Below, one piece after another: positions 18,041 through 25,602 of a stretch of DNA of 64,000 nt; positions within the stretch are counted from its first letter, which is position 1, and each line of letters starts with the position of its first letter. Both the position numbers and the translations under genes were made by a program. The notes beneath the pieces were generated by a model. That model had not been told where the DNA came from. It made no database searches and saw only the letters and a program-made list of their open reading frames with translations. Source of the stretch: a virus; the IMG/VR virus record IMGVR_UViG_3300037502_003888, positions 1 to 64,000 of that record, one strand, 5' to 3'.

Positions 18041-19189
18041 ATGGACACAGAATTCCTCATCGAACAAGGCAACCAACATCGCAGCGACCGTAGATATGAC
18101 GATGCTCTGCGATGCTATCTCCTGGCAGCAGCCCAGGATCCGTCCAGTGTGGCGGCGTTCAACAACTACGGCAATGTCACCAGAGAGCTGGGCCGTCCAG
18201 CACAGGCCAGGCCTTGGCTGGAACACGCACGGAGCTTGGCACCGGATTTTGTCACGGCAGAATTCAATCTCGCCGTGGCAGCTCTCTTGGAAGGCGACTA
18301 CGCACGGGGCTGGCCTCTGTACGAGAGCCGCTGGCGCTATGAACATCTAGCAGGCACCTTGCCAAAACACCAGCAACCTCGCTGGGAAGGCCAGGATCTC
18401 CGGGGTCGCACCCTGCTGGTGGTGGGCGAACAAGGTCACGGCGACATCATACAGATGTCGAGATTCTTGTGGTATCCGCATCAGAGCGGAGCACGCATCA
18501 TGCTGCAGGCCAACAGCAATGTGCTGCCGCTGTTTGCCAACAGCAATATCATCGCTGAACTCATTGACGCTGACAGCGACCCGGGCGATTTTGATTACTG
18601 GATACCCATGATGAGCCTGCCACGAGTGCTGGGAGTGACCCTGGAGAATCTCGCGTCCACCACAGGATATCTCAATGCCAACAGCGATCTAGTGAAAACT
18701 TGGGGCTCACAGCTGGGACTCAAGCGCCGCATGCGTGTGGCCCTGGCCTGGCGCGGTAGACCCGACAGCTGGCTCAATCAACACAAAGGTGTGCCAGTGA
18801 CGTTGATAGCACAGCTGGTACAGGCCAATCCCCAGGTCGAATGGTACAACTTGCAGATGGACTCTACTCCAGATGAATCCCTGATGATGACTGATCTCGG
18901 TGTGCGCAGCTGGAGGGATCACATCGCCAACTGGGCCGACACTGCTGCGCTGGTGCATCACTGCGATGTGGTGGTGTCGGCCGACACGGCCCTGGCACAC
19001 CTGGGTGGTGCCTTGGGACGTCCTACCTGGATCATGTTGAATCGTTTTGCAACAGATTGGCGTTGGTTACTGGATCGCAGTGACTCACCTTGGTACAACA
19101 CAGTGAGATTGTTCCGCCAGCCTGCCATGGATCACTGGGAGCCGGTCATGACCGACATACAGCGTTACATCACCTGGTTCAAGGTCTAG
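18041..19189 (+). CDS. TPR domain plus GT9-like glycosyltransferase
   Basis: 382 residues. Residues about 1-100 hold TPR units (RRYDDALRCYLLAAAQDPSS, NNYGNVTRELGRPAQARPWL, then FNLAVAALLEGDYARGWPLY). From about residue 120 follows a glycosyltransferase of the GT9 / ADP-heptose:LPS heptosyltransferase type: LLVVGEQGHGDIIQMSRFL, VALAWRGRPD, and near the C-terminus HHCDVVVSADTALAHLGGALGRPTW, the conserved D-T-x-x-x-H-L-x-G-x-L-G-x-P element. This TPR-GT9 fusion is widespread in bacteria and phages; the acceptor is often a surface glycan or a protein. It is the only plus-strand gene between 1 and 31.8 kb. Its 3' end overlaps the convergent gene by 11 bases. Confidence 0.88.
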   Translation: MDTEFLIEQGNQHRSDRRYDDALRCYLLAAAQDPSSVAAFNNYGNVTRELGRPAQARPWLEHARSLAPDFVTAEFNLAVAALLEGDYARGWPLYESRWRYEHLAGTLPKHQQPRWEGQDLRGRTLLVVGEQGHGDIIQMSRFLWYPHQSGARIMLQANSNVLPLFANSNIIAELIDADSDPGDFDYWIPMMSLPRVLGVTLENLASTTGYLNANSDLVKTWGSQLGLKRRMRVALAWRGRPDSWLNQHKGVPVTLIAQLVQANPQVEWYNLQMDSTPDESLMMTDLGVRSWRDHIANWADTAALVHHCDVVVSADTALAHLGGALGRPTWIMLNRFATDWRWLLDRSDSPWYNTVRLFRQPAMDHWEPVMTDIQRYITWFKV

Positions 19190-20357
19190 TGATCAATTGT
19201 CGCTGCATCAGGGGTTCCATCACTCTACGGCGCAGTTCGTCGCCAAACAACCACTGCTGATTGTGCTGTCGTGCCGACTGGGTGGCCCTCCAGATGTCAG
19301 GCAAGTTATCTACAATCTGATCTAGCTGTGACAGCATCTGGTCCATGCGCAGGCGCCAGTCTGCCTGGGCCAGATAATCATGCTGATTCCAGACCTGGTC
19401 CATGACATCAAACCCTAGATTTCTCAAGATCTCAGCGTTGTCAGTGCCCGACGCCAGGCACCATAGCTGACCAGCTGCTAGAGGTTTCGTGGTTTTTTCT
19501 GTGATGAAACCCGGGCTGTGTACCGAAGTTTCAGTTATGATGTTGCAATAGGTATCCCAAAATGCTGGATGATCCAGTGTGTGATCATTGGGCACAGCAT
19601 CAGTGCCCTCGCTGTGATCCTGCAGCGGTAAATTCTGATTCATGGCCCACTGCACCAGCTCGCGATCTTCTAGTTGCTCGGGTTCAAAGTTGCGATAACA
19701 GTTTTCATAGGGATTGTAATCTATGCGACCGAGACTCAGCAGTGCAGCGGATCTCCAGGCGCGGCCCAACACTGCCCGGATCACATGATATCTGTGCAAT
19801 CTAGGAAAGCGGTTGAGGCAGCTCACTGCCCAACGACGCCGACCTGTGCAGTCGGGCAGGCGCTGCTGATCTGTATTCTGAGGCCACTCTCCAGCTCTCC
19901 ACCAACCGGGCTGGCGCCCATAAATCAGGATCCACTGCGGGAAATAGATGTGCCGTGGATGCTCACAACGATTGTCGTTGGTCAAGACCCAGTATTCACG
20001 GCCTGACATCACGTGATCTAACTCAGGGTCTATTTTCCAAGGATCTAGACTAGCATCAAAGATCAAGACTTTGTGGAGCTCAAAACGTTCCAGTGACCTG
20101 AGCCTGTACTGCACTCTGCTGTAATTTATCACAGAGATATCGGATCTCCAGCCCAGCTGCCGGGTCTCGTAGCTCTGATCGTCCGGCGACACGATGGATC
20201 CGAGATGCGGCGACAATGGAGCGAATGCCAGTGGGGCTTGAGTCAGCGTCGACGCATCCGGAGGTTGGGTGGCCGGTTGCTGTGGCCAGACCGCACGACG
20301 GACAGTTCGAGATCGTTGACGCGGCGTGGTATGTCTGGGCTGGAATCTCGACGTCAT
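19179..20357 (-). CDS. GT10-like (fucosyltransferase-type) protein
   Basis: 392 residues. About 60 N-terminal residues are a Pro/Gln/Arg-rich, probably disordered tail. The C-terminal half has FITEKTTKPLAAGQLWCLASG followed by ILRNLGFDVM. This is the pattern of the GT10-type C-terminal nucleotide-sugar-binding domain (E-K-x-x-K-P-[IL]-x-x-G). Upstream, RRRWAVSCLNRFPRLHRYHV and YVLTNDNRCEHPRHIYFP are consistent with the N-terminal half. A related protein is encoded in two pieces at 36590-37698. It lies 19 bases after a fibre gene and converges on the TPR-GT9 gene. Family membership is inferred from motif spacing only. Confidence 0.6.
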   Translation of the reverse strand: MTSRFQPRHTTPRQRSRTVRRAVWPQQPATQPPDASTLTQAPLAFAPLSPHLGSIVSPDDQSYETRQLGWRSDISVINYSRVQYRLRSLERFELHKVLIFDASLDPWKIDPELDHVMSGREYWVLTNDNRCEHPRHIYFPQWILIYGRQPGWWRAGEWPQNTDQQRLPDCTGRRRWAVSCLNRFPRLHRYHVIRAVLGRAWRSAALLSLGRIDYNPYENCYRNFEPEQLEDRELVQWAMNQNLPLQDHSEGTDAVPNDHTLDHPAFWDTYCNIITETSVHSPGFITEKTTKPLAAGQLWCLASGTDNAEILRNLGFDVMDQVWNQHDYLAQADWRLRMDQMLSQLDQIVDNLPDIWRATQSARQHNQQWLFGDELRRRVMEPLMQRQLITRP

Positions 20358-20376
20358 GCCAAAGTTAGATCAAGAT

Positions 20377-21411
20377 CTAACCCACGCGCCACACAGTGCC
20401 GTCGCTGTACACCGGCACAGCATTGGCACCACCGCCCACAGCAGTGTTAGCAAAAGTCTGGGTGTCAGCATCGGTGACAAAACCCCGGGCACCCACGCCC
20501 ACGGTGTTGGCCGGCACGAGATTGGCCACATCGGTGACAGGGACCGTGGCGTAACCGCCGGGCTCAAAGCTCCAGATATGGCTGTTGGCCGTGACCTGCA
20601 CCGCAGCGTTGCTGCCGGCGTTGACGCGGAAGTTGCTGTATTCACCGCCCACGATGAGATCAGCGCTGGATGCGTCCTGGGTGCCGCCCGCCCGGATGTG
20701 TATGTGTCCCGGTGCTGTGGGATCAAGGATGATGTATTGATCACTGCCAGTCAAACCTTCGTCGGGTATCAACTGCAGAGTGGTGTATCCGTTGCCGTCT
20801 CCGGATGAGTTGGCCACGGTGTTGATCTGGCTCACGGCCGACGCATCGATGTAGCCCATGCGCACATTGCCCGGTGCTGTGAGCACACCATCGGTGCCGA
20901 ATCGCCAGGTCTGATCAGTGCCGGAAGAGTCAGTGACGATGGTGAGATTGGCATAGGTTTGGATGGTGCTGTCTACGATGCTGTTGAGCTGGATATAAGT
21001 GTCAGTGACAGGCTGTGCTTTGAGGATCAAGGTGTTGGCGCCTGCAGTGCCGGTGATGTCGCCTGACACGGTGATGTCTCCGGGTGCGGTCAGTGTGCCA
21101 TTGGTGTCAAAGATCCAGGTGTCCAAGTCGGCCACTGTGATGGTGACATTGCCGTCAGCAGAGGGGATGTCAAAATTGCTGTCTCCGTTGGCCAGGGGCA
21201 ATCCGCCACCACCGCCGCCGGAACTGATGAGAGTCAGCGCGCCGATGTTGTTGCCCACATAGAGAGCGGGCGGATCTGTGACAAGGTTCACCACGAGCTC
21301 GCCGGGTCTGGCATTGCCGTTGTAGTTTGCCAGGGTTTCCTGGGCATTGTCTTTCATCACTGCGCGGCTGATGCCGGTGATGTTGTCGTATGGTGGAGGT
21401 GGATTGGCCAT
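20377..21411 (-). CDS. Putative tail-fibre/virion structural protein
   Basis: 344 residues from ATG 21411 (MANPPPPYDNITGISRAVMK); a TTG seven codons upstream is possible. The N-terminal part (ETLANYNGNARPGELVVN, LYVGNNIGALTLISS and a run of Gly) is the standard opening of phage fibre and 'hyaluronidase-type' structural proteins, in which the particle-binding head is followed by a beta-rich shaft. The shaft has repeated phrases of the type DTWIFDTNGTLTAPGDI and TWRFGTDGVLTAPGNV, a two-copy beta module. The C-terminus ends PVYSDGTVWRVG. It may be a short fibre or decoration protein. A GATAAATA motif ends 7 bases before the ATG and a terminator hairpin precedes it. Confidence 0.72.
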   Translation of the reverse strand: MANPPPPYDNITGISRAVMKDNAQETLANYNGNARPGELVVNLVTDPPALYVGNNIGALTLISSGGGGGGLPLANGDSNFDIPSADGNVTITVADLDTWIFDTNGTLTAPGDITVSGDITGTAGANTLILKAQPVTDTYIQLNSIVDSTIQTYANLTIVTDSSGTDQTWRFGTDGVLTAPGNVRMGYIDASAVSQINTVANSSGDGNGYTTLQLIPDEGLTGSDQYIILDPTAPGHIHIRAGGTQDASSADLIVGGEYSNFRVNAGSNAAVQVTANSHIWSFEPGGYATVPVTDVANLVPANTVGVGARGFVTDADTQTFANTAVGGGANAVPVYSDGTVWRVG

Positions 21412-21418
21412 GATAGAG

Positions 21419-21426
21419 TATTTATC
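21419..21426 (-). promoter_or_regulatory. Late promoter GATAAATA, abutting the start codon
   Basis: A minus-strand GATAAATA 7 bases before the ATG at 21411, directly after a terminator hairpin. Used alone it would give an almost leaderless mRNA. Confidence 0.5.
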
Positions 21427-21433
21427 CACCAAA

Positions 21434-21457
21434 GAAAAACCGCCCGGCGGGGCGGTT
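21434..21457 (-). terminator. Intrinsic terminator after the secreted peptide gene
   Basis: The minus strand reads AACCGCCC-CGCC-GGGCGGTT followed by TTTC: an 8-bp GC-rich stem with a T-tract, 20 bases after the stop codon of the gene at 21477-21674. Confidence 0.85.
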
Positions 21458-21476
21458 CGTCGTGATGCTGGTCGGT

Positions 21477-21674
21477 TTACTTTTTCTTGCAGTCAGCGTG
21501 ATCTTTGTTCTTGACGTCTTTGCAGTCCACTTTGGCGGCGGCAGGCGCAGGCGCAGCAGCGGCGGGAGCAGCAGCAGCGGGTTTGGCAGCAGCGGCCGGA
21601 GCAGCGGGAGCGGTCTGGGCAACTGCGGCAGTGGCAGTGAGCATGGCGATGGTGAGTGCGGCTAAGGTCTTCAT
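21477..21674 (-). CDS. Small Ala/Pro-rich secreted peptide
   Basis: 65 residues from ATG 21674, set by GGAG 6 bases upstream. The first 20 residues (MKTLAALTIAMLTATAAVAQ) are a textbook Sec signal peptide with probable cleavage after A-V-A. The mature part is an Ala/Pro run (APAAAAKPAAAAPAAAA) ending in a Cys- and Lys-rich tail (DCKDVKNKDHADCKKK) with two Cys that could form a disulfide. Similar small alanine-rich periplasmic peptides occur in proteobacterial genomes, which fits a Gram-negative host. It has a late-type promoter (AGTAAATA) upstream and a strong terminator downstream, so it is a one-gene unit. A role at the host envelope is only an inference. Confidence 0.75.
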   Translation of the reverse strand: MKTLAALTIAMLTATAAVAQTAPAAPAAAAKPAAAAPAAAAPAPAAAKVDCKDVKNKDHADCKKK

Positions 21675-21727
21675 GAGTTCTCCTGGGAAAAGATTTGGGT
21701 TGTGGCAACACCCGTTGCCACCGTGAT

Positions 21728-21735
21728 TATTTACT
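21728..21735 (-). promoter_or_regulatory. Late promoter AGTAAATA
   Basis: A minus-strand AGTAAATA about 53 bases before the ATG at 21674, overlapping the stop codon of the homing endonuclease (CAG TAA). Confidence 0.5.
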
Positions 21736-22513
21736 GGGTGGTCCGGGGCTGGTGGAGATTTTTGCAGTGGTCTCCATGTCTGTTGTACCATCCCACTGCT
21801 ATGTCGCGGTCACAGTGGGGGCAATGTAGTTTCTGTCGTTTCTGACCTCGCAACTTTGCTGCCACGGCTTTTTTTTGTTCTTCAGTCCATGGATTCCGTT
21901 GTGCTCTGATCTGTCGCATGTGCTCTCGACGTTCCGCTGTCCATTCTACTTTCTTCATTGGATTGTTTTCACCTTGCATATGGATTTTGTTTTTTTCTCC
22001 AATCTTTTTCTTAGTATCTTCTGAATGAGATTTTCCATACATAGGATTGTTGCTGCCAGATTTGAGTTGAGACATCAACAATTTGTATTCTGGCGTTTGA
22101 TTTTTAGAGTTTAATTTAGGTTTTCCTTTTTGAGATTCGCTCAAGTTCTTTTTGTGTTCTTCGCTTTTAGCCCTGCCTCTGTGGAAGTCACTGATCTTCT
22201 TGCGGCTCTCTTCGGTGGGCACGATGTATCCTGCTACGTTCTGATTGATCCAGCGATCATCTTGCAACACTCTGCATCTGCGTAGCACACGGGTTTCCCA
22301 GGCCACAGCTTGTTCTTTGGTTTCAAACACTCTGCGGATCTCTACATCAAAGCTATCTCTTCCGGTTTCTTCTATGAGTTGCTGGACCTTAGGGCTGCTT
22401 GTGAAATAGTGATGCCAGAGATCTTGTTCTGGTTCGACTTTGTTTGCAGCACGCACTCCGTAGTAAACACGATTAGTTGGGCGATGTCGGATCAGATAGG
22501 TGTATGGTTTCAT
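21731..22513 (-). CDS. GIY-YIG-type homing endonuclease
   Basis: 260 residues. The N-terminus has YTYLIRHRPTNRVYYGVRAAN, the T-Y-L-I ... Y-Y-G-V-R form of the GIY-YIG nuclease core. It continues with SFDVEIRRVFETKEQAVAWE, where the Glu probably binds the metal. Residues about 110-200 hold NUMOD3-like DNA-binding repeats (SEEHKKNLSESQKGKP, SEDTKKKIGEKNK). The C-terminus has CPHC and RHGDHC, a probable zinc finger. Such enzymes spread by cutting cognate sites lacking the gene. The coding region is visibly richer in A/T than its neighbours, a sign of separate origin. It sits beside the major capsid gene, a frequent home of such elements. Confidence 0.85.
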   Translation of the reverse strand: MKPYTYLIRHRPTNRVYYGVRAANKVEPEQDLWHHYFTSSPKVQQLIEETGRDSFDVEIRRVFETKEQAVAWETRVLRRCRVLQDDRWINQNVAGYIVPTEESRKKISDFHRGRAKSEEHKKNLSESQKGKPKLNSKNQTPEYKLLMSQLKSGSNNPMYGKSHSEDTKKKIGEKNKIHMQGENNPMKKVEWTAERREHMRQIRAQRNPWTEEQKKAVAAKLRGQKRQKLHCPHCDRDIAVGWYNRHGDHCKNLHQPRTTQ

Positions 22514-22580
22514 AATGGTATTTAGTTAGTAACAGCAATATCATTAATCTAAAATAACATTTTAAGGCACAATAGTCAAC

Positions 22581-22606
22581 AAAAAACCCCACCGAAGTGA
22601 GGTTTT
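22581..22606. terminator. Bidirectional terminator after gp23
   Basis: AAAAAACC-CCAC-CGAA-GTGA-GGTTTTTT: a stem with one mismatch, a CGAA loop, an A-run on one side and a T-run on the other. It can stop transcription leaving the capsid gene on the minus strand and read-through on the plus strand. Confidence 0.85.
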
Positions 22607-22634
22607 TTGATTTTGATGCAACAACGTGAACTGA

Positions 22635-23831
22635 TTACGAGAAGGACAAGTTCGAGACTGCTATCTCGCCAACATAGTCGCCCGCGTTACCAAAGGACGA
22701 CGCAGTATTTGTCAATTCTATGTACCCGTAACGTGTCATAAAGCTAACCACTGGTTCAAACGTTGTGGGATCCAGCACCACGCCACTGGACATCAAGGGG
22801 ATGTAGGGGCAGTAGAATGCCGGAGCATCAGCTTCCGAAGTGCCTTTGTAGCCAACCAGCACAGGTGTGGTGTCAGCAGCATAGCTGTCAACAAACACAC
22901 GCATAGCACCGTTCAGCGTGCCCACGAACTTGGTGTTGGTGGGAGCTTCAAACGTGCCTTCTGTGGTGCGAGCAAAAGCCGAAGTTGTTGCACTTTGCAG
23001 CACAGTCAACGAGGCTGAGCTCACAACAGCGTAGTTACCAGCACCGCGGCGTGTGCGCTGGGCGATGAGGTTGGCAACGCGGTTGATCAACACTGCCAGA
23101 GCAGCGTGCTCGTCACCCACGAACGTAGCCGTACCTGAAACGGTGGCTTGGTTATAGGTGAACTCTGTGGTGGCGAGACTACGGAGGCTCAGGAGGATCT
23201 CCTGATCAATTTCAGCCGTGATCTCTTGGGCCAGCGCAGCCATGATTTCTGCTTCAACGTCAATGCCATGCATGGCCTGTGCGTCTTGGGCAGATTCAAA
23301 CGTCCAGCGAGCTTGCAGCTTGCGGGTCTTGGCTTCAACGGCCTGCTTGAGGATCTGCACAGAGATTTGCTTACCGCCTGTGCCTTCCATCACTGCTGTG
23401 TTACCGCCGGTGTAGTTGGTTGTAGAATCTACATCTTTGGGCACTGTTGAATATGCAGTGGCGATGGTGAACGGGCTAAGAGCTTCCTGACCAGCTGTGA
23501 CAGAGGTCTGTGCAGCCGAGTTGTCGTTGAAGTTCTGTGCATAGCGCACCCGCAGCGTGTGGATCTGACCCACGGGACCGGTCATGGGCTGTACACCAAC
23601 CAGCTCATTGGCGATAACAGTGGGCATCACGCGTCGGATCACCGGCAGGATCACGCGGTTCAGCGTGGCGATATTGCCGCTTGCTGTGGAACCCGAACTG
23701 GCGTTCTCTTTGAGGTAGCGTCGGGTGTTCTCAAGGATCACCTTCATGCTGTTGCGCCGTGTACCATTGAGTCCTTCCAGCAGAGCCTCTTTGGTTTCTT
23801 CCCAGCGGCTTTCAAGTAGTTCTTGTGACAT
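22635..23831 (-). CDS. 23: Major capsid protein gp23
   Basis: 398 residues. The start (MSQELLESRWEETKEALLEG) is a helical prohead-targeting region normally removed by the gp21 protease. The signature block IANELVGVQPMTGPVGQI with HTLRVRYA after it is the diagnostic gp23 motif. Later blocks such as EITAEIDQEILLSL and the C-terminal TRYGYIELTNTASSFGNAGDYVG fit the HK97-type fold of gp23. It is shorter than T4 gp23 (521 residues) but similar to other aquatic T4-like phages. The ribosome binding site AGGAG lies 7 bases upstream, and the gene ends at a bidirectional terminator. It is the last gene of the prohead operon 20-67-21-22-23. Confidence 0.97.
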   Translation of the reverse strand: MSQELLESRWEETKEALLEGLNGTRRNSMKVILENTRRYLKENASSGSTASGNIATLNRVILPVIRRVMPTVIANELVGVQPMTGPVGQIHTLRVRYAQNFNDNSAAQTSVTAGQEALSPFTIATAYSTVPKDVDSTTNYTGGNTAVMEGTGGKQISVQILKQAVEAKTRKLQARWTFESAQDAQAMHGIDVEAEIMAALAQEITAEIDQEILLSLRSLATTEFTYNQATVSGTATFVGDEHAALAVLINRVANLIAQRTRRGAGNYAVVSSASLTVLQSATTSAFARTTEGTFEAPTNTKFVGTLNGAMRVFVDSYAADTTPVLVGYKGTSEADAPAFYCPYIPLMSSGVVLDPTTFEPVVSFMTRYGYIELTNTASSFGNAGDYVGEIAVSNLSFS

Positions 23832-23847
23832 CTAAGTCTCCTAGTTT

Positions 23848-24939
23848 TTAGTTGAGGCCTGCCAGACGCTTGAGGTCGATCACGTTGCTGCGATCTTCAC
23901 CTTCGGGCATCGGCGGGTTTTTATCACCAGTTACGGCTGTGACCGATTCTGTGATCACTTTGGCGGCTTTCACGGAACGATCTTCCAACACAGCTGGTAG
24001 ATACTTTTCGAAAGCGTTTTTCAGACGCGATGTCTGCACGCTTTCCAAGAGATTACGCATGACTTCAGCTTTTTCGCGATTCAACGGTGCCAACAGCTCG
24101 GTCATGAGTTGTGTGCGCTCGTTGTTTTCGCGGATCCTGCGGATCTCCTGTTCTTTGCTTTCCACCAAGGTGCGAGCACGCTCGCTGAGCTTGACGGCTT
24201 CGGCCAGTCGGCGATCACGGTGCTGGATCATCTGATGGAGTCGGCGTACTTCGGCTTTCTCGTTGAGATGTGTGGCACCAAACTCTGCGGCGTAGGCTTC
24301 AAATATCCTGCGTCCAAAGTTGTTTTCACGCGCGGTCTGGATGTCTTCTTTGAGCTGGCTGAGCTCGGTGCGTAGATGACGGCTCACGCTTTCACTCAGC
24401 TTACGGCTGCTCTCTGCAACAAAACGCTGCTTGAGAGTCTCGAGTTTGGCACGTGCTTCGCGCACCAGTCTCACTCGGGTTTCTACCACTGCTCGCTTGT
24501 CCTGCGCGAATTCACGGATCTCGCGTGCTAGAGCTTCTACCACGAAACGCTCGAGTTTGTCCAGCGCTCCACGATGCTCCAGGCGATCCCGGCGCAGTTC
24601 TCCGATCTCTTCGGCCAGTTTGGTCACCAAGAAACTGTTGAACTTGGTGGCGCTTTCCTTCATCTTGGCCTGGAACTTCACTCGATCTTCGGCCAGCTGA
24701 CGACGTTCTTCAGCGATGCCTTGGATCTCTGTGGTGAGTCCATCGGATATCATGCGATCTAGGGCTTCAACCATGACTGCTTTGTCATGCTCATAGCGTT
24801 GTGCGAATTCCTCGCGGAGTTCCGCACGTACCTGCTCTCTGGCTTCAGTGAGTTTTGATTCCCAAGCTTCGTTGAGTTCTCGGCTCACGTCCTCGTTGAT
24901 CAGGCCGCTGTCAAGCAATGGTTTAATAGCATCAAACAT
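23848..24939 (-). CDS. 22: Prohead scaffold core protein gp22
   Basis: 363 residues, almost entirely helical and charged: long coiled coils rich in Arg, Glu, Leu and Ala from about residue 25 to 320 (EAWESKLTEAREQVRAELRE, EERRQLAEDRVKFQAKMKES). This is the gp22 pattern: the main internal scaffold around which gp23 assembles, later degraded by gp21. The N-terminal FDAIKPLLDSGLINEDV is the conserved start of the family in aquatic T4-like phages. It is longer than T4 gp22 (269). It lies between the protease and the capsid genes with an AAGGAG site; spacing to gp23 is 16 bases. Confidence 0.93.
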   Translation of the reverse strand: MFDAIKPLLDSGLINEDVSRELNEAWESKLTEAREQVRAELREEFAQRYEHDKAVMVEALDRMISDGLTTEIQGIAEERRQLAEDRVKFQAKMKESATKFNSFLVTKLAEEIGELRRDRLEHRGALDKLERFVVEALAREIREFAQDKRAVVETRVRLVREARAKLETLKQRFVAESSRKLSESVSRHLRTELSQLKEDIQTARENNFGRRIFEAYAAEFGATHLNEKAEVRRLHQMIQHRDRRLAEAVKLSERARTLVESKEQEIRRIRENNERTQLMTELLAPLNREKAEVMRNLLESVQTSRLKNAFEKYLPAVLEDRSVKAAKVITESVTAVTGDKNPPMPEGEDRSNVIDLKRLAGLN

Positions 24940-24951
24940 GCTTGCTTCTCC

Positions 24952-25596
24952 TTAGATTTTGAGCTCTCGGATCAGGCGTTTGATTTCCTGAGCCAGATAG
25001 CCCCTTACCCTGTTGTCCTCACCAGATTCGCGAGCCATCTCCATGAGCCGATGTCCATGACGCATGTTCATGAGACCTTCGTATATGGCCTGTGGATAGG
25101 CATTGGGTGCGCTGGGTTGGGCAACCACATCTATAGTGACTATCTCAAAGTCACTTACATGTCCTGTGCGATCATCAACGTTGCCAGAACCACGGCTTGA
25201 CACGCCCAGTTTCACCCCGGCTGTGAGCAGGCTGCGGATCAATTCGCCCATGGGTGTGGGCAGGATTTTCAGCTTGCCGCAACCCGCATGGCCATCCATC
25301 CACATGCCTTCCACGGAGTGACACACCCGATCGAGATTGATCTTGAGATCATCGGGGTGGTCCACTTCGCCCAGCACGGAGTTACCGCTGCGTATCTGTT
25401 CGTTGATGGTTTCTACTGCTTTGAGTATCTCATGGCGGGGATATATGCGCTCGTTGGCGTTTTTCTTGTCGCCTTCGATGCATATACCCTTGAGATAGAG
25501 ATTCTTACCACCAGGCCGTGTTGCATCGTCTTCAGTGATGACTTCGATGCGAGCCTGGTTAAAGGTAAGTTGTTCCCGGAGATAACGTGAAGTCAC
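24952..25596 (-). CDS. 21: Prohead maturation protease gp21
   Basis: 214 residues, close to T4 gp21 (212). It cuts scaffold and capsid proteins after assembly. The family blocks are present: GICIEGDKKNANERIYPR, GEVDHPDDLKINLDRV with the probable catalytic His 80, GVKLGVSSRGSG with the probable nucleophilic Ser near 133-134, and FEIVTIDVVAQPSAP. The start codon is GTG at 25596, 6 bases after the stop of the gp67-like gene, with only a weak ribosome binding site, so translation may depend on coupling. Its partners are gp22 and gp23 immediately downstream. Confidence 0.95.
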   Translation of the reverse strand: MTSRYLREQLTFNQARIEVITEDDATRPGGKNLYLKGICIEGDKKNANERIYPRHEILKAVETINEQIRSGNSVLGEVDHPDDLKINLDRVCHSVEGMWMDGHAGCGKLKILPTPMGELIRSLLTAGVKLGVSSRGSGNVDDRTGHVSDFEIVTIDVVAQPSAPNAYPQAIYEGLMNMRHGHRLMEMARESGEDNRVRGYLAQEIKRLIRELKI

Positions 25597-25602
25597 GATC
25601 TA

